This document shows, piece by piece, positions 53,261-64,000 of a DNA stretch of 64,000 nt. The translations under genes and the position numbers were made by a program. Position 1 is the stretch's first letter, and the number at the start of each line of letters is the position of its first letter. Source of the DNA: Apoderus coryli. Taxonomy: Eukaryota; Arthropoda; Insecta; Coleoptera; Attelabidae. Under the pieces are notes generated by a model, which made no database searches, was not told where the DNA came from, and was given only the letters and a program-made list of their open reading frames with translations. The stretch is taken from positions 35,851,715 to 35,915,714 of the forward strand of contig OU452200.1 of assembly GCA_911728435.2 (NCBI GenBank), given 5' to 3'.

Positions 53261-54090
53261 AGACGGGGGACAACAAAGAGTAAGGACGAATTGTGTGTGT
53301 AAATATTGCTTTAGTCATGTTAGAGAAAGTTGTTATGCAGCCGTTAAATGTAGTTAATAATTGTGTGATTTTTTAAAGTTTTGTGTTGTGTTTTTCTTAA
53401 TGAATGTGCTGGAAATTGAAATGCCAACAAACAAAGGTATGTTTATTTGAATTTACTTATTTTTTAAATATTTTTGTTGATGAGAAAATAGTTTAGTATG
53501 TTATTGCAATATAACGTAAAGGGCATGAAGTTTTGGAAATTAAATAACACTAACTCACGTACCATTATAATAATAACGGGCGTTGCGTTTAGTTAGGGCA
53601 CAGGAGTCTTGGGATGTCGCTCACTAACCATACGGCGTGTGAAGTGGGTGAGACATACTTAATATTAATAGCATTTATTGTCCCCAAGTTAAGAACTTGC
53701 ATTGCCTGGCTGTTGGATGATTCATCGTTGTGTCGTGATTTTTCGAAGATCATGATGATGATTTTCAATAAACAAATTGGTTTATGCTATCAAACATGTT
53801 CCATGACTAGTCTCAACACATATTTGAGAGAAATGTCCAGCACAGTATTATAGATCTATATAACCGATTTCCTCAGTGTGTCAGATCCTTGCCAAATAAG
53901 AAAACACTCGCAAGCACAGATCTAGAAACTTCTAGATCTGTGCTCGCAAGGACATATAAGTAATTACATATTGTAATTTGATTAAAAGTTTATGTATCCC
54001 GAATACATTTTAGATTTTAAGGTTTAGTTTTTTTTTTACTAGGATAAGCTCTACACCCATGAAGGTCTTCTATGTAATTGTATTGCGTTT
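53261..54090. other. Downstream flank of RPF2, no gene
   Basis: Contains the probable RPF2 3' UTR (possible AATAAA at 53767-53772) and a near-perfect hairpin at 53914-53943. An open stretch at 53614-53853 has no recognisable features. Confidence 0.4.
53914..53943. repeat. Perfect 14-bp inverted repeat with 2-base loop
   Basis: GCACAGATCTAGAA - AC - TTCTAGATCTGTGC, a perfect hairpin; the flanks CTCGCAA and CTCGCAAG form a direct repeat around it. Confidence 0.9.
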
Positions 54091-55372
54091 TATTTTATTT
54101 TATTGACATCGGTCACTTTTGAGAAATATATGTCTCCCACTAGAGCTGCTGGATTTAGTTTGAGAATGGTAACCTTTAATGAAGTACGTGAAAAACTATC
54201 AGGTATGAAAAACACAAAAAGCTCGGATTGTTATGAGCTTAATGTTAGGATTATTGGGACTTTAAAGAATCGGCTAGTGGTGCCGCTTACTAAGTTGATA
54301 AACCATTGCATTGGTGACGCTGTATTTCCGGCGGTCTTGAAGGAGGCAAGGGTTATTCCAATCTACAAAAATAAAGGATCGGTACGTAAATGATTTATAC
54401 AAATTTCAAGAAGACTCAAATATAATCCTCTTTGCTGACGACACAACTAGTCTGATTAGATATCGACCAAAGGACCCTTTAGGGGAGTTGGTTAATGCTG
54501 TCGAGACTGACATAGGCAATTAGTTTCTGGCAAATGAACTGAGCTTGAATCAGGCTAAAACTCAGAACATGAACTTTACATTGCGTTCTGCTCCTATTGA
54601 TCTTCAGAGCGATGTTCGCGTGAAGTTCCTTGGGGTTCATCTTGATCCTAAATTATCCTGGGTGAGTCATGTTCGAGAGCTTGGGTGCTCGCTGTCCAGA
54701 AGACTTGCGCAGAGTGTTTCAATCGCCAGTCTGTTGACGGCATATCACGGTTATTTTGTTTCCCGTATGTCGTATGGTATTTTGAACTGGGGACGTAGTT
54801 CCCATGCAATGAAAATCTTCAAGCTACAGAGGAGATGTTTACGTACAATGTTGGGGCTCGGTTGGCGTGACTGCTGTAAAAAGTATTTTGTTGACCACGG
54901 ACTACTTACTTTGCCTTCCTTGTACATCTTAAACTGTCTTGGTTACATTCGAACCAATGCCTCGCATTTCACTCTTCACTCTGATATGCATAATTATGGT
55001 ACGCGAAATCGAAATGACATATTGCCTGAATTTCACCGCCTATTGAGGACTAGGAAAGGTTCTGACTATTATTGTGTTAAATTTTATAATAAGCTGCCGT
55101 CTCACATAAAGAACCTTGGTGAAGTCCAGTTTAACAAAAGTATTAAATCATTTTTGATATCTCAAGCTTTTTATACTTTTGAGGACTATTTGAGAAGCGA
55201 TATTGTAAGATTTTTCTAGATTTTAGTTTGTTTTATGTTGTTGCTATTTTGATTTGTTTGTAAGCCTTTCTTTGTTGCTGTGACTGATTGATTAATTTTT
55301 GTTCTTTTTTGACGTACTATACATGTTTTGTAACATAAGATGGTGAATAAATATATCTATCTATGCCTTTAT
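54090..55372 (+). mobile_element. Non-LTR retrotransposon remnant (LINE family F)
   Basis: Plus strand: an upstream RT piece (54103-54393: LSGMKNTKSSDCYELNV, PLTKLINHCIGDAVFPAVLK, ARVIPIYKNKG) joined by a deletion to the catalytic region (about 54400-54540: ILFADDTTSLI) and then the thumb/C-terminal frame 54545-55219 (KTQNMNFTLRS, VKFLGVHLDPKLSWVSHV, MSYGILNWGRSSHAMKIFKL, FYNKLPSHIKNL). The palm segment with the FDTV/AFDR motif is lost. Ends at GGTGAATAAATATATCTAT. Distinct from the other families by its ILFADDTT box. Confidence 0.9.
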
Positions 55373-55620
55373 CTATATCTATGATACAGCTGCAATTTCA
55401 GTTTTTGTTTTGAGCGAATAAAGCATTATCTGTCTATCTCCAAAGCCCTATCTATACTATATATAATTCATCTCAGCAATATTCCCCTCCTTACATAAGT
55501 ACTTACATTTGCCTATGTTTAGTGGTATTCTATTTTCTGTACACCAGACTATAAGGCGGACCAAATCGGCCTGCCAATCCGACAGTCCTGCAAGTTTTCA
55601 ATAACACGAAATAATTGTGA
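55373..55620. other. Short spacer between two LINEs
   Basis: Includes a second copy-like tail (AGCGAATAAAGCATTATCTGTCTATCT, 55409-55435). The last 120 bases on the minus strand correspond to the region before FADD of a family C/A-type RT, so this may be LINE-derived too. Confidence 0.35.
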
Positions 55621-56640
55621 GTTGGTTTTTCTGAGAATATTCTTTTCTTTAGCCGGACTACTGAATTGTCAGAGAATGCTCTTTGCGGACGGTATGAAAA
55701 TATTTAATTCCGTTAATAATCTTGACGATTGTAGTCGTTTGCAGCGTGATATGGATTTGGTTCAATGCTGGTGTGAGGGAAACAAACTGAACTTGAACTC
55801 TTCCAAGTGTAAAGTTATGTCATATACCAGAAAAAAATCAGCCATTCATTTCGAGCATACGATTGGTGAGACGATTTTAAATCGTCCTGAGTCCATTAAG
55901 GATCTTGGTGTGACCTTTGATAAGTTTCTTTCATTCGATATACATATAAATAACATAATTCTGAGTGCATCCAGGTCTTATCGCTACATTGTGAGAAATT
56001 CCAGATCTTTTGAGAATATGGGTACAATAAAAACCTTATACTATGCTTATGTCAGGTCAAAGCTGGAATACTGCTCTTTAATATGGTTTCCATATTATAA
56101 CTGTTACAATGTTTCTGTTGAGAGAGTTCAGCGTAAGTTCTTAAAGTACTTATGTTTCAAAACTGATGGATCATATCCAGAAAGAGGAATAGAGTATGAC
56201 ACCTTGTTAACAAGATGTCAAATACAAAGTTTAGAATTAAGACGAAAAATTCATGCAGTAAAATTCCTTTTTAATATATTGTATAGTAAGATTGGTTGCG
56301 CTGAACTCTTGCAAAAGTTGTATTTTTTGGTACCAAGGCAAAATTCGAGATCTTGTAATTTATTTTATAACGACCGACCTAGGACCAATTTGTTGATGAA
56401 GTCGCCTGTTTACACAATGTGTCATATAACTACATAAGCGATGAGAGTGATATTTTTTTTGATCACTTAAGTACTGTTTTGTGTCTTTTGAATGAACATT
56501 TAAGTTGAATGTATGATGTTTCTTTCTTTCTGTTTCGGTTTATTTGTATTGTTATTATTAAGATTAAGTAATTTTGTAAGATAGCTCTGTAAATGGATTT
56601 TCTGTTGAGCAATAAAGCATTTATTATTATTATTATAAAT
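55621..56640 (+). mobile_element. Non-LTR retrotransposon (LINE family B), second copy
   Basis: Plus-strand 3' part of the family at 29552-31920. One frame (55622-56437) gives LFADGMKIFNSV (FADD changed to FADG), NLNSSKCKVMSYTRKKSA, SIKDLGVTFDKFLSFDIHI, YYAYVRSKLEYCSLIWFPYY, VQRKFLKYLCFKTDGSYPER. 3' end GGATTTTCTGTTGAGCAATAAAGCATTTATT followed by an (ATT)n tail, identical in type to the first copy. 5'-truncated; the FADG box shows it is inactive. Confidence 0.92.
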
Positions 56641-58029
56641 GCTCAGAGCAAAAGGAATAATACAGTGTGAATTCCTGTCTATGATGAAACTGAAGCTGAT
56701 GCATGAAGTGGCTATTTGCATTTGTAAAAAGCTGACTGGATATGCTTGTGCCTTTCTTTATTCTAATTCTCGTACAGTGTACAATGGGGATAATAATAAT
56801 TGAACTCTAGCTTTATTAATGATTTTCAAATAAAGGTAATACTAACTGTCTTGTGGTATCTCCATAACTGAAGAGAGGAATTGAAGTCGAAGCAAAGAAG
56901 CATTGTACCTTAGAAAGAGACAGTTAGTATTACTTTTATTCGAAAGAAAATTGCTATTCGACAAGGCCGAAGGTCTGGTCTGGTAGTAGTTTAAAATAAA
57001 AAAACTGTTAAACCTCCTTACGGTCGTTTTCTAATACTTACCTGTTTGTTTTCAGATGTGGTATTCAAATGACTAAGATGAACGTACAATACAGAAACAA
57101 GGATATGAATAATAAGACTTGGTTATTTAAAAATGACATACTTTTAACGCGGCGTAACAATTTTTTCTAACAACACCTACTTAGTTGTAAATATTTGAAA
57201 AAAGATTTTGCTAAAAAATCTAGTGATGTGGTGAAGATAAAAAAAATGAGATTTGTGTGTGTTGTGAATTTATAGATTTACAAAATATTCAATTCGTTCC
57301 AGTTTTAATTAAGTACGTACATTCTCTTCTCTGCTCAATCTTCTGTTACTTAAATTTGTACGAAATTTATTTTAATTTGGACTTTTTATGTGCGAGGAAC
57401 CTTCAAATTTAACCTGAAATTTTGCTGTACAAATTGTGGATCAATGTTTGCTATTCACGTTAGCTGTAACCATATCAATTTGTGTTTTCTTTTAGCGTTT
57501 TGCAATTGACTGCACTCAGTGCGCACTGACACTGCGTTGTTGCTGTCAAATATGTTCCTCAGTGCAGTTCAAATGGAATACGATCATTTGTTTGTCACTT
57601 AATTTTCTGACCATTAAGACAAATTCCAATATTTTTGGGAAATTACTTCGTTGAAATAGAAAAAAAAAGTTCATCATCGAAATCTTCGTCACTATTAGTT
57701 CGAGAAGAATAATTACAATTTTTTCTTTTGGCAAAGAGACAGACATTACAAATTTTGAAACCTCGGTTTTCAAATGGATTATAAAAACTCAACCAGTGCG
57801 GTCAAATGGAACGTTTACACTCAGTACGCCCTTAGATTGCAAATGAAAAACATTATTTGACCTCATTCAACTTGTCTAATTTCAGCAGAAATCTGACCAC
57901 CAGCATCGACACACCCCTGAGATAAGTTGTGTTATTAAAGCCAAATGAAACCATTGAAGTGATATCCAGACAGATGCGACTAACCAATACTTATAGGTAG
58001 CCTTAAATATCACAACAATTCAACAGAAT
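56641..58029. other. Intergenic DNA with a foldback
   Basis: No gene. 56823-56946 is a foldback: TAAAGGTAATACTAACTGTC against GACAGTTAGTATTACTTTTA, about 30-base arms, 124 bp in all. The rest is AT-rich and unassigned. Confidence 0.5.
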
Positions 58030-58440
58030 GGATCTTCTTCTTAAGACACCATCTTCCGACGAAGGTTGGCGATCCAACTGGCTATAATGGTCCTTGTGAA
58101 AATCTCTATAGGTCCGAACCATCGACGCCGTCTGTCCACAGATCGTTTGCCCTCGATCTTTCCTTCAATGACGAGTCGAAGGAGCTTGACCACTTTCCCC
58201 TCATAACGTGCCCGATGTATTGGAGCTTTCGTTCTTTGATGGTTGTCAGTAGCTCTTTACCTTTACCTATTCTCCTCAGTACTTCCTCGTTGATTATCCT
58301 GTCTACCCAGGATATACGCAGTATACAGCGATACAAGTACAATGCGGCTCTCCATTGGCAGAGTATCCAGCTCTCGGAGCCATAGAGTATCACTAGGAAG
58401 ATATAGCAACGCAATACGGGTATGCGGAGCTGTAGGTGTC
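58030..58440 (-). mobile_element. LINE C-terminal remnant (family I)
   Basis: Minus strand reads LVILYGSESWILCQWRAAL, RILRISWVDRIINEEVLRRI, GKGKELLTTIKERKLQYIGHVMRG and, in the next frame, a SVGRR.RWF.. type end. This is the post-RT segment of a LINE seen in many insects (often annotated as craniofacial development protein 2-like). 5' parts absent. Confidence 0.8.
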
Positions 58441-59689
58441 TCTACTATGAAGAGATTCTTCATGGAGATGAATGTCCAGAATGGATATAGGCCTGCAATT
58501 GAAATCGTTGCCCTCCGAATATTTCTTTTATTAGGTCAAACAGATGGGGCTAAGTCTCTAGGCCTATAATGTGGTCGTTCAAGAGTTTGAATTTGGGTGA
58601 GTTTAACACGAGTTAAAGCCGCGTGTTGTCTTGAAGGAAAATGATAACTCGAATCAGTTTTCTTCGTCTTGGTCGCTACGATAATCAGCCTAATATTCAC
58701 CACGAACGCAATCTCTATACGTTCGCCCTCTACAACTAACTCATTCACGGCTGGAATGTTCTTTAATGAATGTTCCTTACAGAACGTCTTGTATAATTTT
58801 CATTTTGCTCATTATTTCGACTTTCACGAAATAAATTTGTTGAATCACTTGAATTTTACTTAAAGAATAATCGATGAGTACAACTTTTGGCGTAGTAACA
58901 CTAAACTGAAACACGTTTTACCACTTTACGAAAACACTTTTTTTAGTCTCGACGCGCGTTTCGCTAACAATGTTAGCATCCTCAGGAACGCGCGTCGAGA
59001 ATTAAAAAAAGTATGTTGGTGAAGTGGTAAAACGTCCTCGAAATTGTAGAAAACGAATCATTCCGTGTTGGAAAACAGCATTATGTTACGGCTGCGCCTG
59101 TACCTATTGTTTGAGGTGTTCATGTGTGTTTGTTAATCAAAAAAAGCGTAACCTCGGGTTAAATTTGAATGTCCCTCGTAAGTTTATACAGTTAAACATA
59201 AAATGTTGTACATTTTTATACATTAGTGTATTAAGTTAAAATATAGTTTTTAATATTTGTACAGATAAAAAATATTTTTAAGAAAAAAAATTAAATGTTA
59301 AAAAAAAATAAAAAAAAAGAGCAACGGAATTGTATATTATTTCAATCCTAAATTAGCCTTTTAGGGTTTCCATCCTTTCCTATTTGAATTTTGGGAGAAG
59401 CAGACATGGTAAACACAGTTACAGATTGTTATTTGCATTTTTTACTGGTGACATGAAGGTGTCTTACAGAGAAATCGACAGCTAGAAGAAAATTATATCA
59501 AACGGTATTTCGTCCAAACCGGTGAAGTCTAACTTAAAGATACAGATAATGGATACTATCAAGAGTCAAAGTGATCTAATGTATCATACATCATCAGCAT
59601 TCACTCGTTAACGAGTATGAATTACTCCAACTCAGGATTTCTGTTGTGTATCTTTAGATGCCTAAACAGACCGATCCTCGAGCCGCAAA
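58441..59689. other. Intergenic DNA with a GC-rich foldback
   Basis: No gene found. 58913-59034 is a foldback (ACGTTTTACCACTTTACG; CTCGACGCGCGTTTCGCTAACA against its complement), see separate entry. 59275-59325 is a run of A-rich sequence. Confidence 0.4.
58913..59034. repeat. Foldback repeat with CTCGACGCGCGTT arms
   Basis: Left arm ACGTTTTACCACTTTACG...AAACACTTTTTTTAGTCTCGACGCGCGTTTCGCTAACA pairs with the right arm to 59034 (TGTTAGCATCCTCAGGAACGCGCGTCGAGAATT...GTGGTAAAACGT). Arms about 57 bases with mismatches, loop near zero. Confidence 0.8.
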
Positions 59690-59990
59690 TCCTGCCACCA
59701 AATTGACACATTCAATCACCACCATTTACCGGCTGTTCTAGGTCCACTTTCCGTTGGTATGCGGATTACATGGTCAGTCCATCGCAGCTGATGCCTGACA
59801 ATCATCGTCCCAATGCTTCCTCCAGAACGCTGATGTTTGTTCGTCGGTCCTGCCATTTAATTGCAAGAATTCTTCTCGTTTGATGGTACTTTTCTAGGTT
59901 TTTTAAATGGCTCCGATAAGTGGTCCAAGACTCACAGCTATAGGGTTCGAACGTTGATGTTACGATTATCGAAGACTCGTCCTCAGAAAA
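59690..59990 (-). mobile_element. RTE-like LINE remnant (family H), minus copy
   Basis: Complement of the family at 13893-14520: the words CGGTCCTGCCATTTAATTGC, TTCTTCTCGTTTGATGGTAC, TTTTTTAAATGGCTCCGATAAGTG and CAGCTGATGCCTGACAATCATC match its coding strand (NGRTDEQ..., YRSHLKNLEKYHQ...). Heavily decayed. Confidence 0.7.
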
Positions 59991-60890
59991 AAATATTTTA
60001 AGACTTCTCTTTCGTTGGAATACGCCTGTGCGTGAGAGTTTTTAACGTGGTAATGTTGCTGCGCATCAGCAATCGCTCGACCCCTGACAGAAACTGAAGC
60101 ATATAATTTATATGGAAATGGTTGCTGCCAAAACAGAGCTTGATATTATATTCCAATAAAAATGTAATTATGATAATGTTCAATGAAAGTTTCAGTAAAA
60201 CAAACTTGTTACTCCAAAGCTATAAAGAATTAAAGGGTGTATTACATAAAGTCAAGATCTAAATCTTGTAAAAAACTCCAATAACGAACAAGCAATGTTC
60301 GAATAAGATTATACGAGGATAACAAAACACTATCTTGAAAGAAATCGGAATACTACTTCCCGCAGAATGCAACTTGATCGATGGCAATTTATTTACTTAA
60401 TAGACCAAAGGATTCAGAAACAACACAATGCATCAAAGTAGAGCTTGTAAGGAAAAAAAGCCCTAAACATTTTTTTTTACAAATTGCATACATGTTTTAC
60501 TTTACAAGGGCAGCAGTTGTCAGGGTCCCCGAAAGACAGTTTGTCGCCCACGTGCGATGTAATATTGGTGTGGACAACGATTTTCATCAGCAAAAGCCGT
60601 AGATGAATTCAAAAAGACATGTTTTGGAGGTGTCGGAAGCGGGATTGCAAAAAATGTTATGACAAACGATTTGAATTGAAAATATAGTAGTTCTCGTACC
60701 TAGTTTAAATGATGGTAACTGTTTTATAACTGAGGAACGATTTAATTGTTATGTTTGACTGTCTTAATTTTATTTTTAGTCCTGATGAGACGTCATAATT
60801 ATTTGACCCATTACGTGAACTTTTTTGCCCAATGAATTGTATGCTATTATTTTTTTTTTATTATACATAATTTCATCAATCAGAATACAA
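59991..60890. other. Unassigned intergenic DNA
   Basis: One open frame at 60381-60602 (+) with TRAAVVRVPERQFVAHVRCN is not recognised; the sequence around it has slightly higher GC and might be a decayed repeat. Confidence 0.3.
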
Positions 60891-60892
60891 TA

Positions 60893-63240
60893 TATTCTAT
60901 AGCCTAATATGATGACACGGAGCTATGGAGGCTCTCAAATGGCGTTGCGAAGACTTCTCCAATGACAAATCTTCTTTTAAATCTGCGGACCAATTTCTTT
61001 TAAGTCTTCTATTCAAGGTGGGCTGTAGTAGTGGATGTATTATTTCTTTGACATGATGTTCCAGTTTTTCGTGATGTTTGACACTTTTGGCTTTGATTAC
61101 GTCCTTTACACATGGTATCTTTAGGTCTTTGTGTATAGTGAGATTGCTTACATACCATGGGGCGTTTGTTATCATTCGAAGAATTTTTGATTGACTTCTT
61201 TGGATTATTGCCATGTTGGACATACTCGTGCATCCCCAGAGTTCTATTCCATATTGGTTTTATGACAGTTTTATATATCAGGAGTCTATTTTCAAGAGAT
61301 AACTTTGAATTTTTTCCTATTAAATCAATTTAGTCCTTTTACTGTTAAATCAATTGGTTTGCGTTTTTTTGTTACATGTTCCTTCCAAGTTAATCTTGCA
61401 TCCAGATGCATTCCTAGATATTTTGTACTACCGGAATTTGGAATTTGAATGTCGTTTATGTATACAGATGGACATTGTTCTTTCCGTAGAGTAAAGTTAA
61501 CCTGAACAGATTTGCTTTCATTGATTTTGATTCTCCACTTCCGAAGCCATATTTGTACTTGATTTAAATGGTTCTGTAAGATATGTGATGCCGTAGCTGG
61601 GTTTTCATGGCTGGCAATTATTACAGTGTCGTCTGCAAATGTACCCATTATTGTATCATCATTTCCAGGGAAATCTGCTGTGTACAATACGTATAATAAT
61701 GGTCCGATAGTACTGCCCTGGGGTACTCCAGATTTGATATCGAAGGTCGGTGGTGCACTGTTATTGATACGAGTACTAAAGAGCCTCTCGCTCAGATACG
61801 ATCTTAGTAGATTAAAGTATGTTACAGGAAGAAGCTTTTTGATTTTGTATTCGCGATCGTAAATCACCAATAGGTGGCGCTGCAAATTTCAAAATTCAGT
61901 GAACAACAATAAATAGTAGTGGTTTTGTGTGTATAATCTAATTTATTACTAGTAGATAGGTATTATTATTTTGGGCTAAATACCGGTGCAAACTATATAA
62001 AAATCATTGTTGATAGTTTATTTATAATAAAAATGGTGAAATATGATGTAACAATCACCAATATATTGGTAATAGAAGCCGACCATTACAAGAAGGTGAG
62101 GCTGTATTTAGAGCAGGACATATTATACTATGTGGCGTGGACGCTGAAAAACCCACCAATATTAAGAGTTTGTCCAACTTGGAATGGCTCTTTTAAACTT
62201 ACCGGAAGCGGATTTAATTATTTATTCCAGTTTCTCCAAGACATTTGGAAATTAACGTGGAATTTGATGAAAATTTTGCTAAAATGCTAATTTTAGAGAC
62301 AACAGAGACATTTTTTAAGAATATGATTCATTTTTATTGTTTAAATAAAGATATGTAAAATTCTTTTTCGAAATATAGCTGAGGAGACAATTAAAATATT
62401 TGTATTATTTTAGGTTTAGTAAAAAAAAACACATTTTTTAATATACATTTTTATTTAATAAATAAACACTAAAATTTATTATCTGCTAAAATTGGGGATG
62501 ACAAATTTACAATAGCCCCTATAACAGTTATGATAGAATATGGTATAAGAAACCAACTAAGTTGTTCTCTTAATATTTTAAAAATTTTAACTTATACTGC
62601 ACACTGCAACAGATTAGTACATATATATAATAATAAGGTTATCTTCTAATCTATTATTAATAATACTAATTTTGGTTTTTATATAATAAAACGACTGAAA
62701 AACAAATATATATAAGTGCTTCTACAGTATTTGCTATTTTTATACTTACATCAATATTTAGTGATTTTACAACTAATTGTGATGGGTTAAATAAAAATGT
62801 TTCACACTTCACTAAAACTATTGTTCTTATTTATAAATATCCCAATAAATCACCTCTACTCTTCACTTAAGTCACTATTTTTATCAAAAATAAAGAACAA
62901 AGCACTCAAAATCTATAATACAACGTGTATGTAATTTTTTATTGTTCACTGTTATTGTAGTTCCAAAAACATTTCACAGATGACACCCACTTTGCGTGCG
63001 ATCGCGAATAGTAAACCTGTATGCCATACTTTATTAAAGGCTTGGCTAACGTCCAAGAATACAGATGTGGTGTACAATTTTCGTTCCATCGATTGGTTGA
63101 TTTCGTGAGTTATTCTGTGGATTTGTTGTATGGTTGAGTGATTTGCTCGGAATCCGAATTGATGGTCCGGTATTCATTGTTCTGTATTTGGATCGCAAGT
63201 TATTCTTTTTATAAAAGCTTTTCAAGAATTTTGGAGACCA
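60893..63240 (-). mobile_element. Jockey-like LINE, interrupted by a 1.16-kb insertion
   Basis: Minus strand, right to left: palm piece (63010-63240: FGFRANHSTIQQIHRITHEI, SVFLDVSQAFNKVWHTGLL), then after an insertion (61848-63010) KKLLPVTYFNLLRSYLSERL, FDIKSGVPQGSTIGPLLYVL, IMGTFADDTVIIASHENPAT, KYLGMHLDARLTWKEHV (61325-61847), then the C-terminal block SNMAIIQRSQSKILRMITNA, PWYVSNLTIHKDLKIPCV (60897-61233). The typical FADDT and ITNAPWYVSN motifs are those of Jockey elements. Catalytic boxes are present but frames are broken at 61325 and 61233. Confidence 0.92.
61848..63010. mobile_element. DNA element with TATTCGCGATCG ends inside the Jockey LINE
   Basis: Inverted ends TATTCGCGATCG at 61848-61859 and CGATCGCGAATA at 62999-63010, perfect over 12 bases; 1163 bp, flanked by the two halves of the Jockey palm (GLL | K-I-K). 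It contains an 85-codon ORF (62033-62290, + strand) and AT-rich filler. In the second frame of the same stretch one can read EAVFRAGHIILCGVDAEK, which faintly resembles the EAV..AGHI..CG motif of YqaJ/SWIM-type insect transposon proteins. Class unknown; the target duplication looks like 2 bp at most. Confidence 0.65.
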
Positions 63241-64000
63241 CATGTAACATGCTATTAAAATAAAACACAAATAATAAATAATTTCTATTTATTACAAAAC
63301 AAACTTCTACAATAGAAACAAAAATTATAATAATTTAATATTAAGTGACCGAAATATATAGAGGTATACATAAACATTTTATTTTTAAATCAATTAATTA
63401 TAAATAATACATTTTAAGAATTAACTAGAAGTAGTAGACAGTGTACCAAAAAAAAAGTTGATAGATTGTTGTAAGTAGATAGAAGATATCGTGAATACAC
63501 TGCAAAAAGTGAACCAAGTCATTTTCTCTGGATTTTTACATATTCGACCAAAGTCTGTATATGAAAACAATTAATTGAATATTATTGCAAATCAAATTTC
63601 AACGTTACTTGTAGAAAATATCTAAAAATCAGTAGGAGGAAGTGACTTGGTTGGTCACTTTCCGCGGTCTACCCACGAATAATTAATGACAACAATATTT
63701 TTTCCATCTAAACAAAAAAATAATAATAGATAAAATACGACTACAATTTTTTATTCTCACTAACAACTAACAAACGTACAAATAAGAAAACAAAATAAGT
63801 AAAAGAACATTATGAACAACTAATAATAATACAGGGGAACTACAAATATGTTACAAAAATATATATTATGTCAATAGAAAATTTAAAACACGGACGTGCA
63901 ATCGGCGCCACGCAAATCCAAACAGCTCCACAACCTGAGCATTCTTGAATGACAAATGCCACTGAAATAAAAGTCACCCGATACGTAAACGGTGTTGTTT
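63241..64000. other. AT-rich right end, no gene
   Basis: No ORF above 60 codons. 63505-63660 carries a loose inverted repeat (GTGAACCAAGTCATTTTCTC against GGAGGAAGTGACTTGG). Nothing else assigned. Confidence 0.4.

Noticed and set aside
60381..60602. 73-codon ORF as a host gene
   Set aside because: No recognisable domain, no splice partners, and it is surrounded by transposon remnants.
1..64000. CRISPR array or prokaryotic operon among the tandem repeats
   Set aside because: The repeats are long head-to-tail satellites without unique spacers, and the genes are spliced eukaryotic genes.

Overview
The window is AT-rich animal DNA, almost certainly from an insect. The protein-coding genes have short, clean spliced exons whose products look insect-like, and the space between and within them is filled with non-LTR retrotransposons of several lineages, mariner/Tc1 remnants, MITEs with ends reading ACAGGGT, and satellite arrays. 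A beetle or similar insect with a large genome is plausible, but I cannot fix the order or species from sequence alone.

Host genes, left to right: (1) the 3' half of a soluble inorganic pyrophosphatase (Nurf-38/PPA family, + strand, 2123-5912), with a LINE in one intron and two competing last exons; (2) a complete 11-exon cytosolic carboxypeptidase 5 (AGBL5-like tubulin deglutamylase, + strand, 7592-27322, about 914 aa), whose introns hold nested transposons and three satellite families; (3) a leucine-rich-repeat single-pass membrane protein resembling trophoblast glycoprotein (- strand, 32488-33630, 380 aa); (4) a WDTC1/adipose-like WD40-TPR protein (- strand, 51002-41360, 10 exons, about 617 aa), with a LINE, a mariner and a satellite in its introns; (5) ribosome production factor 2 (Brix domain, + strand, 52191-53260, 315 aa), divergently arranged with WDTC1 across 1.2 kb. 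A single reading frame matching an RRM of ESRP/fusilli (40649-40862, -) sits isolated between a 135-bp satellite and a palindromic repeat. A tRNA-like sequence lies at 29200-29275.

Repeats dominate: at least nine LINE lineages (about fifteen copies, all broken by frameshifts, deletions or 5' truncation), a pair of P-element-like elements with CACAG ends (one keeping a THAP-domain first exon), a dead mariner, several foldbacks, and five long tandem arrays, three of which show higher-order periodicity (183-bp, 354-bp and 135-bp monomers).

No operon-like or novel multi-gene system is visible. The most unusual points are the duplicated alternative terminal exon of the pyrophosphatase, the cysteine-knuckle pair inserted in the carboxypeptidase catalytic domain, the THAP/P-like elements that carry a LINE fragment and swap in sequence from a satellite-like family, and the orphan RRM exon. 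From 53.3 kb to the right end I see only transposon remnants and unassigned AT-rich DNA.
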